DNA of 64,000 nucleotides from GCA-2697345 sp002697345 (GCA_943787605.1 CALSNB010000002.1:237017-301016), one strand, 5' to 3'; shown: positions 47,408 through 57,499, counted from the stretch's first letter. Translations and numbers: made by a program. The notes: generated by a model not told the origin, from the sequence alone.

Positions 47408-48106
47408 ATGAATAAAAAAGTAAGTAAGACGTCAGACAAACTTCAGGTCATGCAAAAAATCGATAGTCGAATGAATCCAAAACGACGCAGAAAAGAACCA
47501 ACCGATTGGGAAATAAAAGGGGAACTATTTTTAAACTGTTCTTGCGATGTATTTTGTCCGTGTGTTGTTTCATTGGGAGCCCACCCCCCAACCGAAGGCC
47601 ACTGTCATGCGTGGATGGGAATTATTATAGACGAAGGCCATTTCGAGGGTGAAAGCTTGGCTGGTTTAAATGTCGGTTTACTGGTCGATATCCCAGGCAG
47701 AATGGCTGAAGGAAATTGGAAAGTCGCAGCATATGTTGATGAAAATTCAACACAAAAAGCATATAATGGTATTTTAAAGATATTTTCTGGAGCTGCTGGG
47801 GGGACCACTGGTCTGTTTACGTTTCTTGTGTCTGAAATTATTGGTGCTGAAAGGGCTCCAGTAGAAATAATCAGGGATGGAAAAAAGCGTATAATAAATA
47901 TTGGGCGTAAAATTCAGGGAGAAATTGAGTTAGTAGCTGGAAAGTCTCCAGATGAACCGGTTTTAGTTTCCAATACTAAGTACTGGATGGGGTCAGATGT
48001 TTTAGTTGCCGTAGGAAAAAGATCACGTGTTAGGGATTATGGTAGGGTTTGGGACTTTGATGGAAAGTCTGCTGAGATATGTCCAATTAGTTGGTCTGGG
48101 CCGTAA
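47408..48106 (+). CDS. DUF1326 protein
   Basis: A 232-residue soluble protein. The DUF1326 core starts ELFLNCSCDVFCPCVVSLG, with three closely spaced cysteines (CSCDVFCPC), then GHCHAWMGI and LLVDIPGRMAEGNWKVAAYVDE. There are no membrane segments. DUF1326 and DUF2182 genes often sit together, and the cysteine and histidine content suggests a metal or redox role, but no activity is known to me. It is co-directional with the DUF2182 gene and close enough to be one operon. Confidence 0.88.
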   Translation: MNKKVSKTSDKLQVMQKIDSRMNPKRRRKEPTDWEIKGELFLNCSCDVFCPCVVSLGAHPPTEGHCHAWMGIIIDEGHFEGESLAGLNVGLLVDIPGRMAEGNWKVAAYVDENSTQKAYNGILKIFSGAAGGTTGLFTFLVSEIIGAERAPVEIIRDGKKRIINIGRKIQGEIELVAGKSPDEPVLVSNTKYWMGSDVLVAVGKRSRVRDYGRVWDFDGKSAEICPISWSGP

Positions 48107-48179
48107 TTTTTTATAGCTTGCGGGTTTGAAGTAAACCTTAGTAAAGTAGTGCCAAAGTAGATTTTCAACAGGAGTTACC

Positions 48180-49403
48180 ATGGATTTAGACCTCGATTTC
48201 GTTCGTACGCAGTTTCCCGCTTTTCAAAACAGTCAGTTAGAGGGGCAAGCATTTTTCCAAAGTGCTGGTGGGTCCTATGCCTGTAAGCAAGTTATTAACC
48301 GATTAACAAGGTTTTACGAAGAGAGAAAAGTCCAGCCATATGATCCCTATAACGCTTCCACTCTAGGTGGAGAAGAGATGGATGAGGCTCGTAAGGGGTT
48401 AGCTGACTTCATGCGAGTGAAAGTAGAAGAAGTAAGTTTTGGCCCCTCAACCACACAAAATACTTATGTCTTATCCCAAGCTTTTCGACAGTGGTTAAAG
48501 CCTGGTGATGCAATTATAGTTACTAACCAAGATCATGAGGCAAACTCGGGTCCTTGGCGTAGATTGGCCGAGAGCGGTGTTGAGGTCCGTGAATGGTGTA
48601 TTAACTCTGAAACTGGGTCTTTAGAAACTATTGAGTTAGAGAAATTGCTTGATGATAACGTTAAGCTAGTATGCTTTCCGCATTGTTCGAACGTTATTGG
48701 GGAAATTAATGATGTGAAAGAGATCGTTAAAATTATTCATTCAGCTGGTGCAGTCAGTTGCGTGGACGGTGTTAGTTTTGCTCCTCACGGAATTCCAGAT
48801 GTTGGAGACCTTGGCACTGATATTTATTTGTTTTCCGCGTATAAAACTTTTGGTCCCCATCAAGGTATCATGGTTATTCGAGAGGATTTGGGGTTTTCGC
48901 TTCCAAATCAGGGACATTATTTTAATGAGAAAACGCTTTTCTCTAGGTTTACACCTGCAGGTCCTGATCATGCGCAAGTTGCATCCTGTGCTGGGATGGT
49001 TGAGTATTTTGATGCTATCATAGGGCATCACTTTGAAAGTGGTAAATTAGGTCAAAATAAAGCTAATTTGGTACATGATCTTTTTAGAGATCATGAAACA
49101 AAGTTGCTGCAACCTCTTTTGGATTATGTTTCGGCAAAAAATTCAGTTAGGCTAATCGGACCATCAAATGCAAAAAATAGAGCGCCAACCGTCTCTATAG
49201 AAGTTCACGAGAGTGCAAATGAAATAGCATCTAAATTGGCGCAAAAAAATATTATGGCTGCAGGTGGAGATTTTTACGGTAAAAGACCATTGAAAGCCAT
49301 GAATGTAGATATGAATCTTGGAGTTTTACGACTTTCGTTTGCACATTATAATGATAAAAGTGAGGTTGATCGCCTCATTTTAGCGCTTGATGAAATAATC
49401 TAA
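48180..49403 (+). CDS. Class V PLP-dependent aminotransferase, cysteine desulfurase-like
   Basis: A 407-residue fold-type I PLP enzyme. It has FFQSAGGSYACKQVINRL at the start, GPSTTQNTYVLSQAF for the phosphate site, NQDHEANSGPWRRLAESG with the ring-stacking His, CVDGVSFAPHG and the Schiff-base lysine in FSAYKTFGPHQG. It lacks the SufS/IscS active-site cysteine loop in a recognisable place, so it is better called a desulfurase-like lyase or transaminase. AGGAGTTACC precedes the ATG. It is unlike the class V enzyme at 14.9 kb in length and motifs. Confidence 0.9.
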   Translation: MDLDLDFVRTQFPAFQNSQLEGQAFFQSAGGSYACKQVINRLTRFYEERKVQPYDPYNASTLGGEEMDEARKGLADFMRVKVEEVSFGPSTTQNTYVLSQAFRQWLKPGDAIIVTNQDHEANSGPWRRLAESGVEVREWCINSETGSLETIELEKLLDDNVKLVCFPHCSNVIGEINDVKEIVKIIHSAGAVSCVDGVSFAPHGIPDVGDLGTDIYLFSAYKTFGPHQGIMVIREDLGFSLPNQGHYFNEKTLFSRFTPAGPDHAQVASCAGMVEYFDAIIGHHFESGKLGQNKANLVHDLFRDHETKLLQPLLDYVSAKNSVRLIGPSNAKNRAPTVSIEVHESANEIASKLAQKNIMAAGGDFYGKRPLKAMNVDMNLGVLRLSFAHYNDKSEVDRLILALDEII

Positions 49404-49563
49404 ACATTTGATAATGATAGGAATATTTTTGTGATTACCAAATATTTTCTCTTATGCAATTAGAGTAATAGATTATTTTTTAAAATTAATTAAATTATTT
49501 ATAAAAATTTATTGAGTGGATGTGCATTTTTGGTGTATATTATACTCAATAGTAGGAGGTATC

Positions 49564-50775
49564 ATGGTCATATTGAGTTCAACAGATGGTGAGAAAAACC
49601 TTCCAAGGTATTTTGCGCAATCGTTTGGAGTTATAAAAAAGCTTAATAATGGTAGGCTTGACGTAAAGCTGGAAGATGGGCGGGTTTTTAGAGCTCAAGG
49701 TCTTCTGGAGGGGCCAGAGGCAGAGTTTACAGTGCATAATGACGACCTATTTGCACGACTTATTAGAGAGGGAGATCTTGGCTTTAGCGATGCATATTTG
49801 GATGGCTGGTGGACTACTCCTGACTTGCAAACATTCATGGATCTAATGCATGCAGAAAATGATGAGGTTTACGAAGGATTTCCTGGTATGGCTTTAGTTA
49901 GGTTATATGAGAGAACGCGGTTCTGGCTTCAGTCTAACTCAAAAAAACAGGCAAAGAAAAATATAAGTTATCACTATGATTTGGGTAACGATTTTTATTC
50001 ATTATGGCTTGATAAAAGTATGACCTATAGTTCTGCTTACTTTAAGAAAGATTCAGAAACCCTTGAAAAAGCACAAGAAAATAAATATGAAAGTATAATA
50101 GATCAATTGGGAGTAAAGGCTGGAGATCACATCTTAGAAATTGGGTGTGGCTGGGGAGGTTTTGGAGAGTATGCTGCATCAAAACGTGGTCTTAAAGTTA
50201 CTGGCCTAACGATTTCTAAAGAACAGTACGATTATGCTGTTGAACGAATTAATAAGGCAGGTCTATCAGAATTAGTAGAAATAAAGCTTCAAGATTACCG
50301 AGATGAAGTAGGTGTATATGATGGGATAGCTTCTATAGAAATGTTTGAAGCTGTGGGTGAAAAGTACTGGCCAGTTTATTTCTCTACCGTAAGGGATAGA
50401 TTAAAACCTGGTCGTAACGCTACTTTGCAGATTATCACTTTGGCAGATAGTAGGTGGGATTCTTATAGAAAGAGTGTTGATTTTATTCAAAAATATATAT
50501 TTCCAGGAGGAATGTTGCCAAGCCCCAAAGTGCTAAGGGAGCAGGTTAATAATGCTGGTCTTAATGTTAAAGACTCTATTGAATTTGGACAAAGTTACAG
50601 TGCTACACTTAGGCGTTGGCACAAAACTTTTAATGCAGAGTGGGATAATATTGTTAAGTTGGGTTTTGATTCAAGGTTTAAAAATATGTGGGATTTTTAT
50701 TTAACCTCATGTGCTGGAACTTTCTTAAGTGGTTATTGCGATGTAACTCAAATCACGATTAATAAACCAAAATAA
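49564..50775 (+). CDS. cfa: Cyclopropane-fatty-acyl-phospholipid synthase
   Basis: Adds a methylene group from S-adenosylmethionine to unsaturated acyl chains of membrane lipids. The 403-residue protein has an N-terminal lipid-binding part with DGWWTTPDLQTFMDLM, then ISYHYDLGNDFYSLWLDKSMTYS, the SAM loop ILEIGCGWGGFGEYAA, IEMFEAVGEKYWPVYF and the C-terminal YCDVTQITINKP. The start is ATG 49564 because AGGAGG lies eight bases before it; the frame is open 48 bases further upstream. Confidence 0.96.
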   Translation: MVILSSTDGEKNLPRYFAQSFGVIKKLNNGRLDVKLEDGRVFRAQGLLEGPEAEFTVHNDDLFARLIREGDLGFSDAYLDGWWTTPDLQTFMDLMHAENDEVYEGFPGMALVRLYERTRFWLQSNSKKQAKKNISYHYDLGNDFYSLWLDKSMTYSSAYFKKDSETLEKAQENKYESIIDQLGVKAGDHILEIGCGWGGFGEYAASKRGLKVTGLTISKEQYDYAVERINKAGLSELVEIKLQDYRDEVGVYDGIASIEMFEAVGEKYWPVYFSTVRDRLKPGRNATLQIITLADSRWDSYRKSVDFIQKYIFPGGMLPSPKVLREQVNNAGLNVKDSIEFGQSYSATLRRWHKTFNAEWDNIVKLGFDSRFKNMWDFYLTSCAGTFLSGYCDVTQITINKPK

Positions 50776-50833
50776 CACCTGTGCTGTTATCCATAAATCC
50801 AAGTGAATTAATAAATGTAAGGTATTGATCTAT

Positions 50834-51289
50834 ATGAATATTTTTATATTTGGAACATTAATGGATAAAGCTCTTTTAGAGATAGTTTTGGGTCGTAAAG
50901 TTGAGCTAGTTTCTGCAACCCTTAAAGATTATGGTGTGTTCAAGGTAATGGATGCTGATTACCCCGTTATGATAAAATCAGTGGGGCTTGTTGCCAACGG
51001 AATTATTCTTAATGAATTAACAAAAATGGATATTTTAAGAACAGATTTTTATGAACACATCTTTGACTATTTCCTAAAGCCCGTCCAAGTCTTATCAAAA
51101 GAAGTCTTAATAGATACACAGGTATATATGCCGAGTAAGATGATCCCTCGGCTTGAAGAGCCATGGAGCCTCAAAGATTGGCAAGAGGTTTCTGGAGAAA
51201 GAACGCACGGTTTTGCAAAAAAAGTAATGACAAAATTTGGTGTATTGAGTGTGGATGAAATGAAAAAAGATATTAAAAGTTATTTTTAG
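50834..51289 (+). CDS. Gamma-glutamylcyclotransferase-like (AIG2) protein
   Basis: A 151-residue protein of the GGCT/AIG2 fold. The substrate loop FIFGTLMDKALLEIVLG (family pattern YGTL..) is present, and the catalytic acidic residue would be Glu in LRTDFYEHIFDYF. The family cyclises gamma-glutamyl or related amines; the substrate is unknown. The C-terminal 45 residues (from PRLEEPWSLKDW) exceed the minimal fold. The start is the ATG at 50834, three codons after a TTG. Confidence 0.82.
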   Translation: MNIFIFGTLMDKALLEIVLGRKVELVSATLKDYGVFKVMDADYPVMIKSVGLVANGIILNELTKMDILRTDFYEHIFDYFLKPVQVLSKEVLIDTQVYMPSKMIPRLEEPWSLKDWQEVSGERTHGFAKKVMTKFGVLSVDEMKKDIKSYF

Positions 51290-51499
51290 TAAATTGAGGG
51301 CTGATTTCATAAAGTCGAATACGCGACTATAGAAATAAATCCTTTGCTCTGTTTTAATTATAAGATAATAATAATTTTTGTTAAAAAGCAAAGTTAATGT
51401 GCTAATAGTTCGGTTGCAAATATAAATATTTTTATAAAATTTTAAGTGATTATAAACTATTTTAACCTCTAACATCTATCAAAAATGGAAGGTTTTACT

Positions 51500-52522
51500 A
51501 TGTCAAACTCAGTAGTTGAATTAATAGGGAATACACCTCTTTTAAAACTTGAACGGGCAAGTAAGGAAACTGGTTGTGTAATCCTTGGAAAGGCTGAGTT
51601 TTTAAATCCTGGTCAATCTATTAAAGATCGAGCAGCTCTTTATATAATTCGTAGTGCGATTGAGGCGGGCACCCTAAAAAAGGGTGGTACAATTGTCGAG
51701 GGAACTGCTGGAAATACAGGAATAGGTTTGACTTTGGTCGGTGCATATTATGGTTTTAAAACTGTGATTGTTATTCCGGAAACACAAAGCCAAGAAAAGA
51801 AAGATCAACTTCGTCTAATGGGGGCTCAATTAGTTGAGGTACCTGCCGTTCCTTATCGAGATCCAAACAATTATGTTAAATATTCAGAGCGTTTGACTAA
51901 AGAACTTGAGAAAACAGAACCTAACGGAGCAATTTGGGCTAACCAATTTGATAATACAGCTAATAGAAAAGCTCATGAAGAGACTACTGGTCCTGAAATA
52001 TGGAGGCAGACAGATGGTAAGGTGGATGGATTTATTTGTTCAGTTGGCTCTGGTGGGACTTTGGCTGGGGTTAGTAATTTCTTACAACCAAAAGGGGTAA
52101 AAATTGGATTAGCAGATCCCTATGGAGCAGCTTTGTATAATTATTATGAGAATGGAAAATTTAGTTCCCAAGGTAGTTCAATTAGTGAAGGTATCGGGCA
52201 AGGTCGTATTACTGCTAATCTGGAAGGATTTACCCCAGATTATCAATATACAATCTCAGATTTAGAGGCATTGCCAATAGTTTTTGACCTACTAAAAAAT
52301 ACAGGTTTATGTCTCGGTGGATCTTCAGCAATAAATATTGGTGGGGCGATTGAAATGGCAAAAGAAATGGGCCCTGGTCATACAATAGTGACAATTCTGT
52401 GTGATTATGGCATGAGGTATCATTCAAAAATGTGGAATCCAACATTTTTAGAGAGTAAAGGTTTACCTATACCTAGTTGGATGAGTAAAAAAGAAGAAAC
52501 TTTAGTCGAGGTCTATGAGTAA
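51500..52522 (+). CDS. cysK: Cysteine synthase / O-acetylserine sulfhydrylase family
   Basis: A 340-residue PLP enzyme making cysteine from O-acetylserine and sulfide. PLP lysine is in NPGQSIKDRAAL, the substrate loop is EGTAGNTGIGL and the phosphate loop is SVGSGGTLAG. The Gln-Ser of NPGQS and Ala of TAGNTG differ from the usual NPGGS and TSGNTG, and the C-terminus is longer than in CysK, so a related role such as beta-synthase cannot be excluded. ATG 51500 is preferred to 51485, since GGAAGG stands between them. Its end overlaps the mscS start by eight bases. Confidence 0.9.
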   Translation: MSNSVVELIGNTPLLKLERASKETGCVILGKAEFLNPGQSIKDRAALYIIRSAIEAGTLKKGGTIVEGTAGNTGIGLTLVGAYYGFKTVIVIPETQSQEKKDQLRLMGAQLVEVPAVPYRDPNNYVKYSERLTKELEKTEPNGAIWANQFDNTANRKAHEETTGPEIWRQTDGKVDGFICSVGSGGTLAGVSNFLQPKGVKIGLADPYGAALYNYYENGKFSSQGSSISEGIGQGRITANLEGFTPDYQYTISDLEALPIVFDLLKNTGLCLGGSSAINIGGAIEMAKEMGPGHTIVTILCDYGMRYHSKMWNPTFLESKGLPIPSWMSKKEETLVEVYE

Positions 52523-54966
52523 TATGAAATTTTTTAAATCTTTTATCCTTTGCTGCTCGTTCGCTATAATTTTTACAATGTTTGGCGGGGAAGTAAGAAG
52601 CCAATCACAAGTGGTGGGATCTGATTTACCTGATTATAAAAACTGGGAACAAACTGCTGATAAAATAGAACAGGTTATTGTTGCTGAGGAAGTTCCTTCA
52701 AAAGATTTAGATGCATTAAGAGAGACGTTATCTGAGTGGAGAACTCTTTTTTCAATAGGAAAAGAATTAAATTCTCAACGGATTATTAGGATAAACAATC
52801 AACTTTCTGCTCTAGGAACAAAAAGTGAAGGAACTGAAGATGCCTCTTTGGAGATCTCTGAGAGACGACGCGTTCTAAATGAGCAACTGAATTTATCCAT
52901 GATACCGGTTATTAGGGCTACTGAGGCATTTGTACGGTCGAACGGGTTGATAGTAGAAGTGGATGAAATTCTTCGCTCCAGACAAACAAATCAAATACTT
53001 AAACTAGGGCCTTCACCACTAAATATTGGCAGTTGGGGTTCTCCTGTTACAGAAGCCTTAAGTATAGTTAAGACAATAAGTGCAGAGGTTTCGCGATCTT
53101 TTTCTGATAACGCTAGTAGAGCAAAAATATGGGATAAATTCCCAGCAACAATTGCCTTTGCTATCATTGGTATTTTTATTATTTATGCGGCGAGTGGTTG
53201 GATTTCGAAGGTTAACACTTCGTTTGGTCCGTACCTATCTGAAAGACCAGCTTTAGGACGACTGACTGAACTATTATTTTCTTTAATCAAAGGTTGTAAT
53301 TTCAATAGGAGGTTTTTACCTTTTAAAATCGGCTTTGGATAGCTCTCAACTTCTTGGAAATATGGGTCAGCAGGTTGTTGGTATGCTCTTCTGCATTATT
53401 ATTGCGGTTTATCTAGCTGGCTGGTTGGGTGAACGACTGTTTAATCTAAACTATAATAATGAAACCTCTTTAACTTACCTTAATGAGGATAAGGTCGGTT
53501 TTGCGATACTTTCCAGTTACATACTTGGATTTCTTTACGGTTTGGAATTTTTTGTTAATAACTTGGGTGGTTCTGGTTATTTCACAGATACGTCAGTTGC
53601 TATCCTTAGCTTCATTATCATTTCAATTTCTGGCATTATATTATTTCGATTGATTTCTAGTATATCTAGCCAGCTTCTTAGTGAACGCATAAAAGATTCA
53701 GGCTTAGAACAGTCCTCGGTAGCTCTGTGCGTATTGGTATTAAGGCTTGGCCTTCTAGTGTGTTTTGTTTCGCCAATTCTATCATTGATTGGTTACTCAT
53801 ATGCTGGGACTGTAATTTTATTTTCGACATTACTCACATTTGGCTTAGCGGGGCTTGTATTAATTGGTCAAAGAACTCTTCGTGATATATTTTCTACTTT
53901 GATAGGCGAAACGGAGGCTGTGAAGGGTTTGGTGCCAACTCTATTAGGGCTTGGCGCAATAATTGCTGCAGTCCCCTTCCTGGCGCTTATTTGGGGGGCA
54001 AGGGTTTCAGACTTAGGTGAAATTTGGTCTCTAATCTCGAATGGCTTTCAGATGGGTGAAAGTCGTATAACTCCTTCTGATCTTATTAAATTTATTATCA
54101 TTTTTGTGATTGGTTATCTATTAACTAGGGCAATTCAAAATACTTTAAAATCACAGGTTCTTCCAAAGACAAAGTTAGACGCTGGTGGTCAAAATGCTGT
54201 AGTCGACGGGGTAGGGTACCTTGGTATATTCTTAGCTGCCGTCATTGCAATTTCAACAGCTGGTATAGACTTATCGTCACTCGCTATAGTCGCAGGTGCA
54301 TTGTCTGTTGGCATAGGCTTTGGACTTCAAACAATTGTTTCCAATTTTGTGTCGGGAATAATTCTATTAATCGAGAGGCCAATTACTCAAGGTGATTGGA
54401 TAGAAGTTAACGGTACTATGGGTGTTGTTAAAGATATTTCGGTTAGAGCAACTGTGATTCAAACATTTGATAGGAAAGATGTAATTGTTCCAAATTCTGA
54501 CCTAATTTCTGGTGCAGTTACGAATTGGACTAAGGGAAACCTAACTGGAAGGATTATCTTATCAGTTGGGGTTGCTTACGGGACTGATACGCAAAAAGTT
54601 ACCAGAATTTTAGAAGAGGTTGCTTTAGAGCACCCAATGGTAAGTGATAAAAATCCACCTAGTGTTTACTTTCTAAATTTTGGTGGAGATGCTCTTGAAT
54701 TTGAGATTAGAATTGTTCTCCAAGATGTTAATTTCTCACTCTCGGTTAAATCAGAAATAAACCACCGAATTGCAGAACGGTTTGCTGAAGAGGGAATTGA
54801 GATTCCATTCGCGCAAAGAGATATTTGGCTTCGCAACCCAGAAGCACTAACAGGTGACAACCCTGACCCTGTGTTAGAAAAGAAAGTAGATGCCCCAAAA
54901 ATTACTAAAATAAAGAAAAGAAAAGTAGATCTCCCTGATACTGATGCTGATGGTGCGGGAGAATAA
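52515..54966 (+). CDS. MscS-family mechanosensitive channel with DUF3772, one frameshift
   Basis: An approximately 816-residue inner-membrane channel. It has an N-terminal signal peptide (about 28 residues), a periplasmic DUF3772 part to residue 200, several helices, then the MscS core with LSVGIGFGLQTIVSNFVSGI and NGTMGVVKDISVRATVIQTFDRKDVIVPNS. The two frames (52515-53342 and 53335-54966) join at about 53289 in an AAA run: removing one A gives SLIKVVISIGGFYLLKSALDSSQLL, a smooth membrane helix. Opens under osmotic downshock. Sequence error is more likely than decay. Confidence 0.93.
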
Positions 54967-54969
54967 CTT

Positions 54970-55689
54970 ATGAGTGAACTGTTATTTAGGGATGATGCCT
55001 ATTTGAAATCAGCGACTGCAGCGTTGGTAGAGTTAACTGATAATGGGGGATTAATATTTGACCAAACAGTATTTTATCCAATTGGAGGCGGGCAGCCCTC
55101 TGATGTGGGTGAATTAATTTCGGGTGATTTGAATTTAAAGGTAAGGGAAGTAAGAAAAGGCGATCAAGGCAAAGTTGTTTTTTTTGTTGAAGGCTCCACT
55201 GAAGGTATTCAGATCGGTCAAAAATTTCAACAAAAGATAGATTGGCCTACGCGGTACGGATATATGAAAATTCATACAGCTTTACATCTGTTATCTGTTA
55301 TAATTCCCCTTGGTGTTACTGGTGGTTCGATAGGCTCGCAGAAGGGTAGATTAGATTTTGAGATGCCTGAGCCTTTAGAAAATAAAGAAATTTTAGAAAA
55401 TGAACTTAATGAACTTATAGCTAGAGGGCTTAAAATCACAGAAAGTTGGATAACTGACGCCGAGTTAGAAGAAAATCCTTCTCTTGTGAAAACAATGCGA
55501 GTGAAACCACCTATGGGTCAAGGTAAAGTTAGATTAGTTCGGATTGGTACAGAAACTGAGGAAATTGATTTACAACCTTGTGGCGGGACACATGTAAAAA
55601 GTACTTTAGAAATTGGAAAAATTCGATTGGGTAAAGTAGAAAATAAGGGTAAGTCAAACAGACGAGTTCATTTACACTTAGATACTTAA
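54970..55689 (+). CDS. Alanyl-tRNA editing protein, AlaX type
   Basis: A free-standing editing domain that removes mischarged Ser or Gly from tRNA-Ala. Zinc ligands are His102 and His106 (HTALH) and Cys204 and His208 (CGGTH). The 239-residue length and N-terminal YPIGGGQPSDVG fit AlaX-M. GGGAGAA precedes the ATG, three bases after the mscS stop, so it is in the same operon. Confidence 0.93.
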   Translation: MSELLFRDDAYLKSATAALVELTDNGGLIFDQTVFYPIGGGQPSDVGELISGDLNLKVREVRKGDQGKVVFFVEGSTEGIQIGQKFQQKIDWPTRYGYMKIHTALHLLSVIIPLGVTGGSIGSQKGRLDFEMPEPLENKEILENELNELIARGLKITESWITDAELEENPSLVKTMRVKPPMGQGKVRLVRIGTETEEIDLQPCGGTHVKSTLEIGKIRLGKVENKGKSNRRVHLHLDT

Positions 55690-55755
55690 AGTTTTTAATT
55701 AACACTATTATAAAAGGGCTTGCATCGTTAATAGCCTAAAGTTAAACCCAGCCTT

Positions 55756-55845
55756 GGAGCGGTGGCCGAGCGGTCGAAGGCGCACGCTTGGAAAGCGTGT
55801 GGGCAGGTGACTGTCCCGAGGGTTCGAATCCCTTCCGCTCCGCCA
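55756..55845 (+). tRNA. tRNA-Ser (GGA)
   Basis: A 90-base class II tRNA with acceptor stem GGAGCGG/CCGCTCC, discriminator G, encoded CCA, a long variable arm and anticodon GGA in CTTGGAAAG, which reads UCC/UCU serine codons. The T loop is GGTTCGAATCC. It marks the left border region of the GC-richer island. Confidence 0.97.
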
Positions 55846-55920
55846 ATAACTTAATTTAAGTTATTGATATAATTAGGAAAAAAATAATTCCTAATTCTCT
55901 ACCCACAATGCTACCCACAA
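55846..55920. repeat. Palindromes and twin repeats behind tRNA-Ser
   Basis: Three structures follow the tRNA: an AT-only palindrome (about 55847-55865) that may act as a terminator; a 9-bp inverted repeat (55871-55879 with 55888-55896); and two exact 10-base direct repeats CTACCCACAA (55899-55908, 55911-55920). Clustered short repeats beside a tRNA are typical of recombinase arm sites, though no integrase gene is in the window. Confidence 0.6.
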
Positions 55921-56026
55921 CCAAACATCAGATCAAAATAGATAACAGCGGTGTCAGTCTAACAGGGTGGTATCCTAGCCGTTCGTACGATTTGATATAC
56001 TCAGCTGTATCTCGGACCCTAACTCG

Positions 56027-56142
56027 GGGGTTACTGAGCCCGATCCAAACAGTTGAAACGCGCAAGGCTCACCCCGGGGAGGCCCGAACCAAATGCTGCG
56101 CGCCTCGGACCTCAGGCACTTAGTACTGGTATGGTGGATTCA
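56027..56142. repeat. Island boundary repeat, copy A
   Basis: An approximately 116-base GC-rich segment that returns in the same orientation at 63385-63501. Shared blocks include GGGGTTACTGAGCCC, CCGAACCAA.TGC.GCGCGCCTCGGACCTC and GGTGGATTCA. Its right end contains the last codons and stop of the amidohydrolase gene. It bounds the block of higher GC content on the left. Confidence 0.85.
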
Positions 56143-57499
56143 TTGGGGGAGGGTTTTGTTTGATGCCTGAAATCACCGTTGCATCTATTTTTGCAACTTT
56201 TTGTTTGAATTTCGCGGCCATTTGTTGTGCGTCTCTAAGCACTTTCCCTTGGTCCAGTGTTTGTGGGCAACGGTTTTTGACAACCCATTTTCCATCAATC
56301 ATGACGTCTAAAACATCCGTAGCAATTCCAGAAAATACAAGAGTTGCATAGACATCGTAAATGGGATTATGACGCGGGTCTTGTAGAGAAACTCGAATGA
56401 GATCAGCTTTTTTCCCTGTTTCGATTGAACCGACTTGATCGCCCAAGCCCAGCACTTTAGCACCTTCAATAGTTGCCATTTTTATCAAATCACGGGCTGG
56501 CAAGCACTTTCTACTTTTACCAAGAATTTTTGCAAACATGGATGCAGGCGCGAGCTGCGCGAATATGTCCAGTGTATTACCGCTCATTGGGCCATCACTG
56601 GCTAAGCCAACTGAAATACCACTATGTCGCATTGCCTCTACTGGAGCGATACCTCTTCCAGCTTTTGCGTTGGACCGGGGGTTGTGCGCGACACCAATTT
56701 TGCGTTCTCCTAGAATTCTGATCTCTTCAGAATTCAATTCAAGACAGTGCGCCATTATTGCGCCTGGTTGCAAAATGCCTGATTTGTCTGCCAACTCGAC
56801 CGGCCGCATTTTGTAGTTCTTTTCACACCATTCCATTTCTGTTTTCATCTCGGCAAGGTGCATTTGAATCTTTACTTCAGGATAGGTTTCTACGTATTTT
56901 GCGACCCGCTCCATGATCTTTTTACCGGTTGAATATGGGGCATGGGGAGCAATTGAAGCAGTTATGCGAGTATTTCCGCAAAATTCATTACGTAGATCGT
57001 CAACAATTGCGAAACCTTCATCGAATGTGCTATGGTCTGGAGGGTTGAAGTCAGCTAATGATTGTCCCACTATGCCTCGCATTCCAGACACGTCGAGCAC
57101 TCGACCAATTTCGTACTCGAACCAGTACATATCGGCGACAGTGGTGACGCCACCCAACATCATTTCCAAAGCAGCCAGATTTGCACCTATCCGAACAACT
57201 TCTGGCGTGATTGCTTCTCGTTCTAAAGGTAAGATGTATCGAAACAAACGGTCGTCGACGTCCTCACCTAGTCCACGAAACAATGTCATTGGCATATGGC
57301 AGTGCGTGTTTATCATTCCTGGCATTATGAGATCGCCGTTCATATCGATAACTACATCGGCCGATTTGTAGACTTCGGGTATCTCGTTTTGTCCAACTAC
57401 CAAAATCATCTCGTCCTCAAGAACAAGCCAGCCACAAAGATACTCATCAAATGTATCATTCATAGTTAGTACACGAGCATTATGAAGGAGTGTTTGCAT
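56120..57499 (-). CDS. Amidohydrolase, MTA/SAH deaminase family
   Basis: A 459-residue metal-dependent deaminase of the TRZ/ATZ/MtaD group, which deaminates S-adenosylhomocysteine, methylthioadenosine, adenosine or related aminopurines. Ligands are in MPGMINTHCHMPMTLFRG, MHLAEM, MAHCLEL and ASDGPMSG; HAPYSTG and the ADLIRVSL end are typical. The C-terminus PPMNPPYQY is Pro-rich and lies in repeat A. Its codon use is more GC-rich than genes left of the tRNA. It diverges from the ABC importer genes, with adenine deaminase further on, so it probably handles an imported purine. Confidence 0.92.
   Translation of the reverse strand: MQTLLHNARVLTMNDTFDEYLCGWLVLEDEMILVVGQNEIPEVYKSADVVIDMNGDLIMPGMINTHCHMPMTLFRGLGEDVDDRLFRYILPLEREAITPEVVRIGANLAALEMMLGGVTTVADMYWFEYEIGRVLDVSGMRGIVGQSLADFNPPDHSTFDEGFAIVDDLRNEFCGNTRITASIAPHAPYSTGKKIMERVAKYVETYPEVKIQMHLAEMKTEMEWCEKNYKMRPVELADKSGILQPGAIMAHCLELNSEEIRILGERKIGVAHNPRSNAKAGRGIAPVEAMRHSGISVGLASDGPMSGNTLDIFAQLAPASMFAKILGKSRKCLPARDLIKMATIEGAKVLGLGDQVGSIETGKKADLIRVSLQDPRHNPIYDVYATLVFSGIATDVLDVMIDGKWVVKNRCPQTLDQGKVLRDAQQMAAKFKQKVAKIDATVISGIKQNPPPMNPPYQY

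Noticed and set aside
55908..56123. 71-codon open frame behind tRNA-Ser
   Set aside because: It covers repeat A and has no ribosome site or protein-like pattern.
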